A stretch of DNA of 24,751 nt from Colwellia sp. (GCA_003521815.1 DPHE01000043.1:26447-51197); one strand, 5' to 3'. Shown: positions 1-7,715, numbered from the stretch's first letter. Notes: generated from the sequence alone by a model not told the origin. Program-made: numbers and translations.

Positions 1-2646
1 TTTAACTAGCTCAGGTTCTTTAACCTCAGTTTGTGTTTCAACAGGAGCTATCTCAACAGGTGTTACCTGAACTAATTCAGCTGCGGCATTACTATCTTCA
101 GCTTGAGTTGGTTCAACATCTAGCTTTTGTTCTTCACTAGGTGTTTCTATAGCGGTAACTGTTTCTTGTTTAGGCTTATCTTCAACATCAACAAAAGGTA
201 GGTCTGGTTGCTTTTCTTCACCAGCTACTTTAACTGTTGGTTTACTCTTAATTATTAACGTTTCAGTCACTGGTTCCGTTTGATGAGCAGGATAACGTGC
301 TTCAATAGCAGCATTACTTTGTACATCTTCAGCTAATAATTCATCAGTTGAAATTTCTTGCACTTGAACTTCAGGTTTTTTATCACGACGACGTCCATTT
401 GAGCGTAAATGTCTAGGTGAGCGTCTATTACGAGGACGTTCTTCATTAGTTGCTTCATTAGGAGTGCTTAACTCAGGAGAATTAACTTCAGTAGTAACCT
501 GTTTCTCAGTACTATTTATCTGTTCTGTGATGTTCTCTTTTATGTCATTTTGCGGAGTCGTAATTACCTGCTCGACATTAGTATTTTCAGGCTTATTAAC
601 ACGTATTTTTTTACGGTTATTTCTACGTGGACGACGTTCTTTCTGAACTTCTTCTTTTGTCTGTTTGTTTCTATTATGTTCAGGTTTACGAGTTTGAGCT
701 TGAGTTTGTATTTTAGCCTTATTCTGTGGCTGTCTAGCATCATCGCGTGTATTACTGTTTATATCATCGTTTTTTACATTTTTAGTCTTAGAGCGTTCAT
801 TACTACCACGTTCATTATTACCACGATTATTACCACGATTATTACCACGATTATTACGAGAGTTGCCACGACGTTGACCACGGTTATCTTGACGTTTAGG
901 TTTTTCTTCAGGTTTAGGCTCTTCTTTAACTTCTTCAGGAGAAAAGAAACCTTTTAACCACGCAAAGAAACCGTTTGGCTTTTTAGTTTTTTGAACTCGC
1001 TGTGTTGTTGATGGATTCTCTGTTTGTGGAACGTTAGGAACGGACATTCCTTGGCCCATTGCTTGGATTACAGGTTCGTCAGGCTTTGTCGCGTCTTTAT
1101 CAAACTTAGGCATTTTTGCTTCTTCAAGCTCTGCCTGTTTAATCGAGATATCATAGCTCGCTTCAGTAATGGTTTCATCTGTCTTAACACGTAACACTTC
1201 ATATTGAGGCGTATCCATGTGCGGATTAGGGATGATTAATACACGTGCACCATGCTGTTTTTCAATATGCATCACCGAGCGACGTTTTTCATTCAACAAA
1301 TAAGTTGCAACAGGTACAGGTACTTGTGCTTGAACATGTTGCGTATTGTCTTTGATAGCTTCTTCTTCCATTAAACGAAGAATAGATAGAGCTAATGACT
1401 CAACACCACGTACTTGGCCAGTACCACTACAACGAGGACAAACGCCTTGGCTAGTTTCGCCAATAGAAGGGCGTAAACGTTGGCGTGACATTTCTAATAA
1501 ACCGAAACGAGAAATTCGACCTAACTGGATACGCGCTCTATCTTGATGAACAGCATCACGCATGCGATTTTCTACTTCACGTTGATGACGTACAGGCGTC
1601 ATATCGATGAAATCAATTACTACTAAGCCACCTAAATCACGTAAACGTAATTGACGGGCAACTTCTTCTGCTGCTTCGAGGTTAGTGTTAAATGCTGTTT
1701 CTTCAATATCACTCCCTTTAGTTGCACGGGCAGAGTTAATATCAATTGATGTCATTGCTTCAGTCGGGTCTATAACAATAGAGCCACCTGAAGGTAAGCG
1801 CACTTCACGTTGGAAAGCAGTTTCAATTTGAGTTTCAATTTGGTAATGAGTAAATAAAGGAACATCACTTTCGTAAAGTTTTATTTTACTTAAGAAATCA
1901 GGACGAACAATTTCAATGTGCTTTTTAACACTTTCGAATGTTTTAGGTCTATCAATCAAAACTTCGCCAATATCGCGTCGTAAATAATCACGAATAGCAC
2001 GTAGAATTAGGTTGGTTTCTTGGTGAATTAAAAAAGGTGCTGGTTTGCTCTTACCTGCATCGCTAATTGCTTGCCAGTGATGTAAAAGAACATTTAAATC
2101 CCATTCTAATTCTTCATAAGCTTTGCCTACGCCAGCAGTACGAACAATTAAGCCCATACCTTTTGGAAGATCTAATTTACTTAAAGATGCTTTTAGTTCA
2201 GTTCGTTCATCACCTTCAATGCGACGAGAAATACCGCCAGCACGAGGGTTATTAGGCATTAAGACTAAGTAGCTACCAGCAAGGCTGATAAATGTTGTTA
2301 AGGCCGCGCCTTTTTGACCACGTTCTTCTTTATCGATTTGAACGATAACTTCTTGGCCTTCGCGTAACACTTCTTTAATGTTAGGGCGACCTTGAAAACT
2401 ATAGCCTTTTGGGAAATATTCACGAGAAATTTCTTTCATAGGTAGAAAACCATGGCGATCGGCACCATAGTCAACGAAAGCTGCTTCTAGGGAAGGTTCA
2501 ATACGAGTTATTTTTGCTTTGTAAATATTAGATTTTTTTTGTTCGTGGCCTGGACTTTCGATATCTAAATCATAAAGTTTCTGACCATCTACAAGTGCTA
2601 CGCGCAATTCTTCTGATTGGGTAGCGTTTATTAACATACGTTTCAT
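1..2646 (-). CDS. rne: Ribonuclease E (partial: C-terminus beyond window edge)
   Basis: Single-strand-specific endoribonuclease and scaffold of the RNA degradosome, acting at the inner membrane in mRNA decay and rRNA/tRNA processing. Reading from 2646, 882 codons are open to the window edge with no stop, so the C-terminus is missing here. The S1 domain lies at about residues 36-119. The DNase I-like catalytic aspartates are D302 (in IDINSARATKG) and D345 (in VIDFIDM). The Zn-link CPRC has C403 and C406. Each position is one less than in E. coli. After about residue 530 comes a low-complexity scaffold: an amphipathic membrane-targeting helix (FFAWLKGFFS, around W563), then an Arg/Asn-rich RNA-binding stretch with NRGN repeats, then an acidic/proline-rich tail. 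The start MKRMLINATQSEELRVALVDG is the usual RNase E N-terminus. No good Shine-Dalgarno is seen; a hairpin stops a few bases before the ATG. Divergent from rluC. Confidence 0.97.
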   Translation of the reverse strand, partial: MKRMLINATQSEELRVALVDGQKLYDLDIESPGHEQKKSNIYKAKITRIEPSLEAAFVDYGADRHGFLPMKEISREYFPKGYSFQGRPNIKEVLREGQEVIVQIDKEERGQKGAALTTFISLAGSYLVLMPNNPRAGGISRRIEGDERTELKASLSKLDLPKGMGLIVRTAGVGKAYEELEWDLNVLLHHWQAISDAGKSKPAPFLIHQETNLILRAIRDYLRRDIGEVLIDRPKTFESVKKHIEIVRPDFLSKIKLYESDVPLFTHYQIETQIETAFQREVRLPSGGSIVIDPTEAMTSIDINSARATKGSDIEETAFNTNLEAAEEVARQLRLRDLGGLVVIDFIDMTPVRHQREVENRMRDAVHQDRARIQLGRISRFGLLEMSRQRLRPSIGETSQGVCPRCSGTGQVRGVESLALSILRLMEEEAIKDNTQHVQAQVPVPVATYLLNEKRRSVMHIEKQHGARVLIIPNPHMDTPQYEVLRVKTDETITEASYDISIKQAELEEAKMPKFDKDATKPDEPVIQAMGQGMSVPNVPQTENPSTTQRVQKTKKPNGFFAWLKGFFSPEEVKEEPKPEEKPKRQDNRGQRRGNSRNNRGNNRGNNRGNNERGSNERSKTKNVKNDDINSNTRDDARQPQNKAKIQTQAQTRKPEHNRNKQTKEEVQKERRPRRNNRKKIRVNKPENTNVEQVITTPQNDIKENITEQINSTEKQVTTEVNSPELSTPNEATNEERPRNRRSPRHLRSNGRRRDKKPEVQVQEISTDELLAEDVQSNAAIEARYPAHQTEPVTETLIIKSKPTVKVAGEEKQPDLPFVDVEDKPKQETVTAIETPSEEQKLDVEPTQAEDSNAAAELVQVTPVEIAPVETQTEVKEPELVK
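817..852. repeat. 12-bp tandem repeat x3 inside rne
   Basis: ATTACCACGATT is repeated exactly three times at 817-828, 829-840 and 841-852, with degenerate copies on both sides. On the coding (minus) strand each unit reads AATCGTGGTAAT, encoding N-R-G-N. This gives an RGN-rich patch in the arginine-rich RNA-binding part of the RNase E scaffold. The unit is a multiple of 3, so copy-number change would keep the frame. Confidence 0.9.
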
Positions 2647-3408
2647 AGTTTGTGTGACTCATTTTTAGTCACAACACACTGTTTGCTTTACACACAAAGC
2701 AATCTGTTTTTTGGTAACAGCAGTTTGTCATCCTCACGGATGTCATCAAATTGATCTGTCATTTTACCAGATCAAGCTGTTCTAAATTCTGATTGTTAAT
2801 TCAATAATATGTTCACAATGCTGCTTAAACTCGGTGAACAGTGTCAATATATCTTTATGTGCCCAGCCAGTGTGCCGTGCTTTTTAGTAATCTCATTTTT
2901 TATACTTTAATCATTTAGCGGACGATATTTTTTACGTCTTACTTATTGCTAAATTAAACTGTTAGTTGACCTTTGTTAAAAAAGCCAAATGAGTGTTACT
3001 AAATAATTTAATAAAATTGCTTTATGGAGTTGGGCTAAGACCACTTTAGTGATAAAACTGTTTATGCTATTTTTAACAAGTTACACGCGTTAAACGTTGC
3101 AATAGGCCGTACCTTTAATATGTCACCTTGCTTTACTGGTTTGTATTAGTTTAGTTTTTGTCATAACAAAACTATCAACTCCAGTGGGTGCACATTAATG
3201 TGGCCACAGTTTGCCTCTTACGTCTCTCTGTAAAGCTTCATATGTTAGTGTTTTTGTAGTTAAGCTATTAACATTCAAACACTAACGTTTCATTATCACA
3301 CTATAATGCTAGATAAGCTAATAAAAAACGGGGTAAATGGTGAAATGCGGTAAAAAAAGTATGTTAAACTTCCTACCATTAAAGAATTGAACCCGAAAGC
3401 ACAGACAA
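2647..3408. other. Long divergent intergenic region between rne and rluC
   Basis: About 760 bases without a credible protein gene. The rne-proximal part (2653-2775) holds consecutive hairpins, listed separately. Further inverted repeats are TGTTCAC/GTGAACA (2810-2816, 2834-2840), ATTTAGC/GCTAAAT (2913-2919, 2948-2954), TGGAGTTG/CAACTCCA (3025-3032, 3176-3183) and a perfect 10-bp pair GTTAGTGTTT/AAACACTAAC (3244-3253, 3277-3286). A perfect TATAAT on the plus strand (3302-3307) could be the rluC -10 box, but no convincing -35 accompanies it. No rne promoter could be placed. The length fits a long regulatory rne leader, as known in E. coli. Confidence 0.6.
2653..2775 (-). promoter_or_regulatory. 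Chain of five hairpins in the rne 5' leader
   Basis: Read as rne mRNA (minus strand), five stem-loops lie in the 122 bases before the start codon. The pairs are 2751-2758/2768-2775 (8 bp, TTGATCTG/CAGATCAA), 2729-2733/2738-2742 (5 bp, 4-nt loop), 2704-2708/2716-2720 (5 bp), 2683-2689/2696-2702 (7 bp, TTGCTTT/AAAGCAA) and 2653-2659/2667-2673 (7 bp, TGTGACT/AGTCACA). The last stem ends six bases before the ATG and could hide the ribosome site. In E. coli, RNase E limits its own synthesis through structured elements in the rne leader. A similar role here is inferred, because the sequences are not recognisably the same. Confidence 0.55.
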
Positions 3409-4389
3409 ATGTCACAAAAACCAGATGAAACAGTAGTTCAGGATGAAGAGCGACCTAAAGTTCGTTTTATTACCATTGATAGTGAAGATGCAGGCCAGAG
3501 AATTGATAATTTTCTACTGAGAACTTTAAAAGGTGTTCCTAAAAGTCATTTATATCGTTTAATGCGTAAAGGGGAAATACGTGTTAATAAAAAACGTATT
3601 AAGCCAGTTTATAAATTAGTGTTGGATGATGTGTTACGTATAGCCCCAATTCGTGTCTCTGAAAAAACGAATACGGTTTCTACCGGCTTAAACATTGTTG
3701 CTAATTTAGAAAAACAAATACTGTTTGAAGATGAGAGATTAATTGTTATCAATAAACCTTCAGGAATGGCGGTACATGGTGGTAGCGGTTTAAGTTTTGG
3801 TTTAATTGAAGCGCTTCGAGCACTTCGACCCGATGCACGTATGCTAGAACTGGTTCATAGATTAGATAGAGATACGTCAGGTTGTTTAGTTGTTGCTAAA
3901 AAACGTTCAGCACTACGACACTTGCATGAACAATTGCGTAATAAAACAGTACAAAAGTTTTATCATGCTTTAGTGAAAGGTCATTGGCCTACGAAACTAA
4001 CCCGTGTTACTGAAGGCTTAAGAAAAAATGATCTGAAATCGGGAGAACGTGTCGTGATTGTTGATAATGTAAACGGTAAAGAATCAGAAACTCGTTTTAG
4101 AGTTTTAGAGCGCTATCGTGGTGCTACGCTAGTACGAGCATTTCCTGTAACAGGTAGAACTCATCAAATTCGTGTTCACTGCCAGGTGATTGGTCATTCT
4201 ATTGCCATGGACTCTAAATATGGTCATGAAGATTTTGATGCGGACATGAAGGAAAAGGGGTTAAAACGTTTGTTTTTACATGCAGCTAGTATTGAGTTTA
4301 CTCACCCTTTAACAGAAGAACGTTTAAAAATTGAAGCGCCGCTTGAGCCAAGTTTAGAAAAGCTACTGACTAAATTAGTTAGAGAATAA
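3409..4389 (+). CDS. rluC: 23S rRNA pseudouridine(955/2504/2580) synthase RluC
   Basis: Converts three uridines of 23S rRNA to pseudouridine. The 326-aa protein has an N-terminal S4 RNA-binding domain (about 30-80: RIDNFLLRTLKGVPKSHLY, then KGEIRVNKKR) and an RluA-type catalytic domain (about 100-310). The catalytic aspartate is D153 in HRLDRDTSG. The downstream GRTHQIRVH and HPL elements are also present. Length and domain order match E. coli RluC. It lies divergently beside rne and upstream of the HAD/yceF pair, the usual arrangement in gammaproteobacteria. The start ATG lacks a strong Shine-Dalgarno (GAACCCGAAAG lies 7-17 bases upstream). RluC is chosen over RluD because of the rne neighbourhood and the KPSGMAVHGGSG motif. 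Confidence 0.95.
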   Translation: MSQKPDETVVQDEERPKVRFITIDSEDAGQRIDNFLLRTLKGVPKSHLYRLMRKGEIRVNKKRIKPVYKLVLDDVLRIAPIRVSEKTNTVSTGLNIVANLEKQILFEDERLIVINKPSGMAVHGGSGLSFGLIEALRALRPDARMLELVHRLDRDTSGCLVVAKKRSALRHLHEQLRNKTVQKFYHALVKGHWPTKLTRVTEGLRKNDLKSGERVVIVDNVNGKESETRFRVLERYRGATLVRAFPVTGRTHQIRVHCQVIGHSIAMDSKYGHEDFDADMKEKGLKRLFLHAASIEFTHPLTEERLKIEAPLEPSLEKLLTKLVRE

Positions 4390-4395
4390 TTTCAT

Positions 4396-4447
4396 ATACC
4401 CGCTACAGTTTAATATTGGATGTTGGATGTTCAACTGTAGCGGGTAT
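4396..4447. repeat. Perfect 15-bp inverted repeat between rluC and the HAD gene
   Basis: ATACCCGCTACAGTT (4396-4410) and its exact reverse complement (4433-4447) flank a 22-base spacer that itself contains a direct repeat (TTGGATG, TTGGATG). There is no T-run on either strand, so a simple intrinsic terminator is unlikely. A REP/MITE-like extragenic palindrome is more plausible. The TATACCCG...CGGGTAT ends resemble partial elements at about 8726 and 13949. Confidence 0.8.
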
Positions 4448-4465
4448 CAAATGTAGAATAGATGT

Positions 4466-5116
4466 ATGCAAGATTATAAATTAGTAATATTTGATTGGGA
4501 TGGCACCTTAATGGATTCTGTTGATCGTATTGTTTCTTCAATGCAATCAGCGGCACAAACTGTTGGTTTAGTCTCGCCATTTGATCATGATGTAAAACAA
4601 ATTATTGGCTTAAGTTTAACAACAGCAATTGAGGCATTGTTTACGTCTATAACAGCTGAGCAAGTTGAAGCTATGCTTGTACAGTATAAATATGAATACT
4701 TAGAAGGTGATAATACTCAGACTCCTTTATTTGACAATGCTATTAATTTACTTACTCAGTTAAAACAACATAATAAGTTATTGGCTGTGGCCACAGGTAA
4801 AGGAAGGGAGGGGTTGAACCGCGTATTAAAAGTGAGTGAAACAAGTACCTTTTTTACGACGACTCGTTGTGCGGGTGAAATGCCGTCAAAACCTGATCCT
4901 ACAATGTTGCATAGTATTTTAGAGGAATTAAAAATAGCCCCACATGAGGCCATTATGATTGGTGATACTAGTCACGATTTAAAAATGGCACAAAATGCGG
5001 GTATAGATAGTATTGGTGTTACTTTTGGCGTGCATGACCGTGATGTGCTTAATCAATACAAGCCTAAAGTAGTCGTGGACTCGTTGGCTGAACTACATCG
5101 ACTGTTGCTCGGCTAG
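4466..5116 (+). CDS. HAD-superfamily phosphatase (phosphoglycolate phosphatase-like)
   Basis: A 216-aa subfamily IA HAD hydrolase. All four motifs are visible: nucleophile D10 and acid D12 in FDWDGT, T110 in VATGKG, K142 in SKPDP, and the acidic GDTSHD loop (166-171). A helical cap occupies about residues 15-80. Members of this group hydrolyse small phosphomonoesters. The substrate cannot be read from the sequence; annotation as phosphoglycolate phosphatase or a general HAD-IA hydrolase is typical. It lies downstream of rluC. Its last 24 bases overlap the convergent yceF gene. Confidence 0.9.
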   Translation: MQDYKLVIFDWDGTLMDSVDRIVSSMQSAAQTVGLVSPFDHDVKQIIGLSLTTAIEALFTSITAEQVEAMLVQYKYEYLEGDNTQTPLFDNAINLLTQLKQHNKLLAVATGKGREGLNRVLKVSETSTFFTTTRCAGEMPSKPDPTMLHSILEELKIAPHEAIMIGDTSHDLKMAQNAGIDSIGVTFGVHDRDVLNQYKPKVVVDSLAELHRLLLG

Positions 5117-5689
5117 TACATCAAGGCCATGTTGTTTTAATAAGCTTACTAGCTTGATAAGTGGCAAACCGATTAACGTATTAGGATCATCACCTTCAAG
5201 CTTTTTAAATAGACATATACCTAACGCTTCACTTTTGAAACTACCCGCACAGTTATAAGGTTGCTCTGCTTTTAAGTAACTTTCGATTTCACCTTGTGAA
5301 AGTGCGTTAAAATGCACAATAAAAGGTTCTACTAATGATATTACCCTATCGTTTTCACTATCAAATACGCATAGCCCCGTATAGAAGATAACGCTTTTAT
5401 TGCTAAACTTGGTGAGTTGATTTACGCCATTCTCAAAATTATGAGGTTTACCGAGAATTTCTCCCTCACAAACCGCGACTTGATCTGAGCCTATAATGAG
5501 TGCCTTTGTAAAATTGTGTGCAACTGCTTTTGCTTTTTCAATCGCTAAACGTTCAACTAAGGCTTGTGGTGTTTCATTTGCTAATGCTGTTTCATCAATA
5601 TTGGGTTTGGCAGTTTGAAAGGGTAGGTTTAGTTTTTCTAAAATAGTTTGTCTAAATACAGAGGTAGAGCCTAATACTAAGGTTTTCAT
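5093..5689 (-). CDS. yceF: Maf-family nucleotide pyrophosphatase YceF (7-methyl-GTP pyrophosphatase)
   Basis: A 198-aa Maf protein. The N-terminus LVLGSTSVFRQTILEKL carries the nucleotide-binding STS-x-R loop, and IIGSDQV holds the catalytic aspartate D69. AGSFKSEALG and LEGDDPNTLIGLPL are typical of the YceF branch, which hydrolyses m7GTP in E. coli. The other branch, YhdE, prefers dTTP/UTP. The start has a good ribosome site (CAGGA, 6-7 bases upstream on the minus strand). In E. coli yceF sits beside rluC and yceD as here, though an HAD gene is interposed in this window. The 3' end overlaps the convergent HAD gene by 24 bases. Confidence 0.93.
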   Translation of the reverse strand: MKTLVLGSTSVFRQTILEKLNLPFQTAKPNIDETALANETPQALVERLAIEKAKAVAHNFTKALIIGSDQVAVCEGEILGKPHNFENGVNQLTKFSNKSVIFYTGLCVFDSENDRVISLVEPFIVHFNALSQGEIESYLKAEQPYNCAGSFKSEALGICLFKKLEGDDPNTLIGLPLIKLVSLLKQHGLDVLAEQQSM

Positions 5690-5825
5690 ATAAATCCTGA
5701 AAGCGTTTTTTGATTTTATTATGTTTTGAACTAAGTTCGATCCAAGTTTTGATCTAATAAAAATTTAGGTGTGAAACGTGAAAATTCGATCGCTTTAGTC
5801 AAAAAATAAACTATTAGTGCTATTA

Positions 5826-5840
5826 TAAGGACAATCCTTA
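5826..5840. promoter_or_regulatory. Operator-like palindrome in the yceF-yceD gap
   Basis: TAAGGA-CAA-TCCTTA is a perfect 6-bp inverted repeat around three bases, about 30 bases upstream of the yceD -35 box. On the minus strand it touches a TATAAT (plus 5822-5827) that could serve yceF. A repressor or activator site for one or both divergent genes is possible. It does not match the FabR or FadR consensus known to me. Confidence 0.35.
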
Positions 5841-5869
5841 GTTTTTAAACAAAATATGCTAATTTTCTT

Positions 5870-5898
5870 TTGACACTTGCCCCTCAGATCTTTATTAT
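5870..5898 (+). promoter_or_regulatory. Sigma70 promoter of the yceD-rpmF-plsX-fab cluster
   Basis: Consensus -35 TTGACA (5870-5875), 17-base spacer, and -10 TATTAT (5893-5898; five of six consensus bases). Transcription would start near 5904-5906, only 2-4 bases before the yceD ATG at 5908. This is the strongest promoter match in the window and fits the head of the ribosomal protein L32/fatty-acid cluster. Confidence 0.75.
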
Positions 5899-5907
5899 GC
5901 GCGACCT

Positions 5908-6420
5908 ATGCAGAATATTAAACTTCCAATAACAATTAACCCATCTCGTAGTGCACAGCGCAGACTTGTGTGTGACGGTGTATTTAAGTTGTCGGACATG
6001 ACTAGGCTGTTGGCTACCTGTGAAGAACGTAGCGAACATGTTCAAGTTAATGTTAAGTTTGATGTGGATGAACGTGGTTTGACAGTAATGTCAGGTACTG
6101 CATCGGCATTAGTTGCATTAACTTGTCAGCGGTGTAATGAACTTTTTGACCATAAACTTGAAGTAGAGTTTACTTTTAGTCCGGCTAAAAATGAAGAAGC
6201 GGCTGAAAAAATTCCGTCATATTATGACGTAATAGAATTAAATGAAGATGGTGAAGTAAACTTGCGAGAATTAGTGGAAGAAGAGTTTATACTCATTACT
6301 CCATTAATTCCACGGCATGAAATCGAAGACTGTTCAGCTGATGCTGATAGTGTTTGGGGTGAATTGCCTGTAGAGCTTGAGAAACCGAATCCATTTGACG
6401 CATTAAAACAACTCAAATAG
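5908..6420 (+). CDS. yceD: YceD/DUF177 family protein, 23S rRNA accumulation protein
   Basis: A 170-aa protein of the DUF177 family, linked to 23S rRNA accumulation in bacteria and plants and almost always encoded directly before rpmF. It shows the conserved Cys pair C73-x2-C76 (TCQRCNELF), the acidic central region, and the C-terminal KPNPFDALKQLK, which matches E. coli KPNPFAVLASLK. The N-terminus MQNIKLPITINP aligns with E. coli MQKVKLPLTLDP, fixing the ATG at 5908. No Shine-Dalgarno precedes it, and the predicted transcription start is almost at the ATG. First gene of the cluster; rpmF follows after 48 bases. Confidence 0.93.
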   Translation: MQNIKLPITINPSRSAQRRLVCDGVFKLSDMTRLLATCEERSEHVQVNVKFDVDERGLTVMSGTASALVALTCQRCNELFDHKLEVEFTFSPAKNEEAAEKIPSYYDVIELNEDGEVNLRELVEEEFILITPLIPRHEIEDCSADADSVWGELPVELEKPNPFDALKQLK

Positions 6421-6468
6421 TTAACGTGTATTTAGCAATTTAACTAATAACCTATTTAGGAGTAACTC

Positions 6469-6639
6469 ATGGCAGTTCAAAAAAGCAAAAAGTCTCGTTC
6501 AAGACGTGGCATGCGCCGTTCACATGATGCTGTAACAGCAGAGCATTTATCAGTAGATCCAGTTTCAGGTGAAACGCATCGTCGTCACCATATAACAGCT
6601 GATGGCTTTTACAAAGGCGTTAAAGTAATCGCTAGATAG
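6469..6639 (+). CDS. rpmF: 50S ribosomal protein L32
   Basis: A 56-residue structural protein of the large ribosomal subunit. It starts MAVQKSKKSRSRRGMRRSHD and ends GFYKGVKVIAR, the full-length gammaproteobacterial L32 pattern; like E. coli L32 it has no zinc-ribbon cysteines. A clear Shine-Dalgarno (TAGGAG) lies 7-8 bases before the ATG. The position between yceD and plsX is the classical one, linking ribosome production to lipid synthesis. Confidence 0.98.
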   Translation: MAVQKSKKSRSRRGMRRSHDAVTAEHLSVDPVSGETHRRHHITADGFYKGVKVIAR

Positions 6640-6683
6640 CGTTATTACTTTAAACAACCTATTTAACGCTACTACATTTACGC

Positions 6684-7715
6684 TTGAATAGTATCAATAA
6701 ACTAACCTTAGCGTTAGATGTTATGGGGGGCGATAAAGGCCCCCTTGTAACGATACCCTCTGCAATAATGGCAATAAAATTTCTGCCAAATTTGCACCTT
6801 ATTCTTTGTGGTGATGAAAATATCATTACAACAGAGCTTACTCGCTTAAATATCACTCAACAAGATTTAACCCATAATAAACAGCTCTCTATTTTTCCGA
6901 CTACTGAAGTCGTGGAAATGGATGAAAAACCTGCTTTTGCCCTACGTACCAAAAAAAATTCGTCCATGCGTAAAATGTTAGATTTAGTGCATGAAGGTAA
7001 AGCACAAGCATGTGTTAGCGCGGGTAATACGGGTGCTTTATTTTCTATGGCGCATTTTGTCTTAAAAACACTTGTCGGTGTTGAACGGCCAGCATTAATT
7101 TCTTCTTTACCTACCCATGATAATGACAAGCATGTTTTTATGTTGGATTTAGGCGCGAATGTTTTTTGTGATTCACATGTTTTATACCAGTTTGGGGTTA
7201 TGGGCTCTGTAATGGCTGCGCAAGTCGATGGAATCAAAAACCCTCGTGTTGCACTACTCAATATGGGTGCAGAAGCAATGAAGGGGAGCGATCATATAAA
7301 ACAGGCTGCGCTTGAATTATCTGCCAATAGTGATATCAATTACATTGGTTTTATTGAAGGTTCTGATATTTTTTCTAACATAGCTGATGTGATTGTCTGT
7401 GATGGTTTTGTTGGGAATGTTGCGCTTAAAACCTGTGAAGGGGTAGCACGACTAGTGTATAAAAAGTCAGAAGTGTTTTTTAGTCAAAATGTTTTAGCTA
7501 AGTTAATGGCCGCTGTTTTTAAACCTAGTTTTAAAAAACTATTTAAATCGGTGAACCCCGACCAGTATAATGGTGCAAGTTTGATAGGATTACGCGGTAT
7601 AGTAGTTAAAAGTCATGGTAACGCTAATTCTAGTGCCTTTTATTCTGCCATTATGGAGGCTGTTAAAGAGGTAGATCGACAAGTACCAACAAAAATAAAA
7701 AACTCATTAGAATAA
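6684..7715 (+). CDS. plsX: Phosphate acyltransferase PlsX
   Basis: Makes acyl-phosphate from acyl-ACP and phosphate, the donor for PlsY in phospholipid synthesis; a peripheral membrane enzyme. The 343-aa protein has LALDVMGGDKGP at the N-terminus, QACVSAGNTGALF, ERPALISSLP, and C-terminal NPDQYNGASLIGLRG and VKSHGNAN, all PlsX hallmarks. The start is a TTG: no ATG or GTG lies upstream in frame, and the next ATG would remove the first beta strand of the Rossmann-like fold. The ribosome site is weak, suggesting reduced or coupled translation. The next gene is fabD, 44 bases on, where fabH would normally be. Confidence 0.95.
   Translation: MNSINKLTLALDVMGGDKGPLVTIPSAIMAIKFLPNLHLILCGDENIITTELTRLNITQQDLTHNKQLSIFPTTEVVEMDEKPAFALRTKKNSSMRKMLDLVHEGKAQACVSAGNTGALFSMAHFVLKTLVGVERPALISSLPTHDNDKHVFMLDLGANVFCDSHVLYQFGVMGSVMAAQVDGIKNPRVALLNMGAEAMKGSDHIKQAALELSANSDINYIGFIEGSDIFSNIADVIVCDGFVGNVALKTCEGVARLVYKKSEVFFSQNVLAKLMAAVFKPSFKKLFKSVNPDQYNGASLIGLRGIVVKSHGNANSSAFYSAIMEAVKEVDRQVPTKIKNSLE

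Noticed and set aside
464..957. Two overlapping plus-strand ORFs with hydrophobic, Ser/Thr-rich products
   Set aside because: They lie antisense to the low-complexity rne C-terminal region; their composition is the complement of Arg/Asn/Glu codons and shows no protein family features.
3302..3307. Perfect TATAAT upstream of rluC as a definite promoter
   Set aside because: No acceptable -35 at 16-18 bases and no extended -10 TG, so it is only mentioned in the intergenic entry.
4756..4953. Minus-strand ORF inside the HAD gene
   Set aside because: Shadow of a gene with all HAD motifs intact; no ribosome site or recognisable product.
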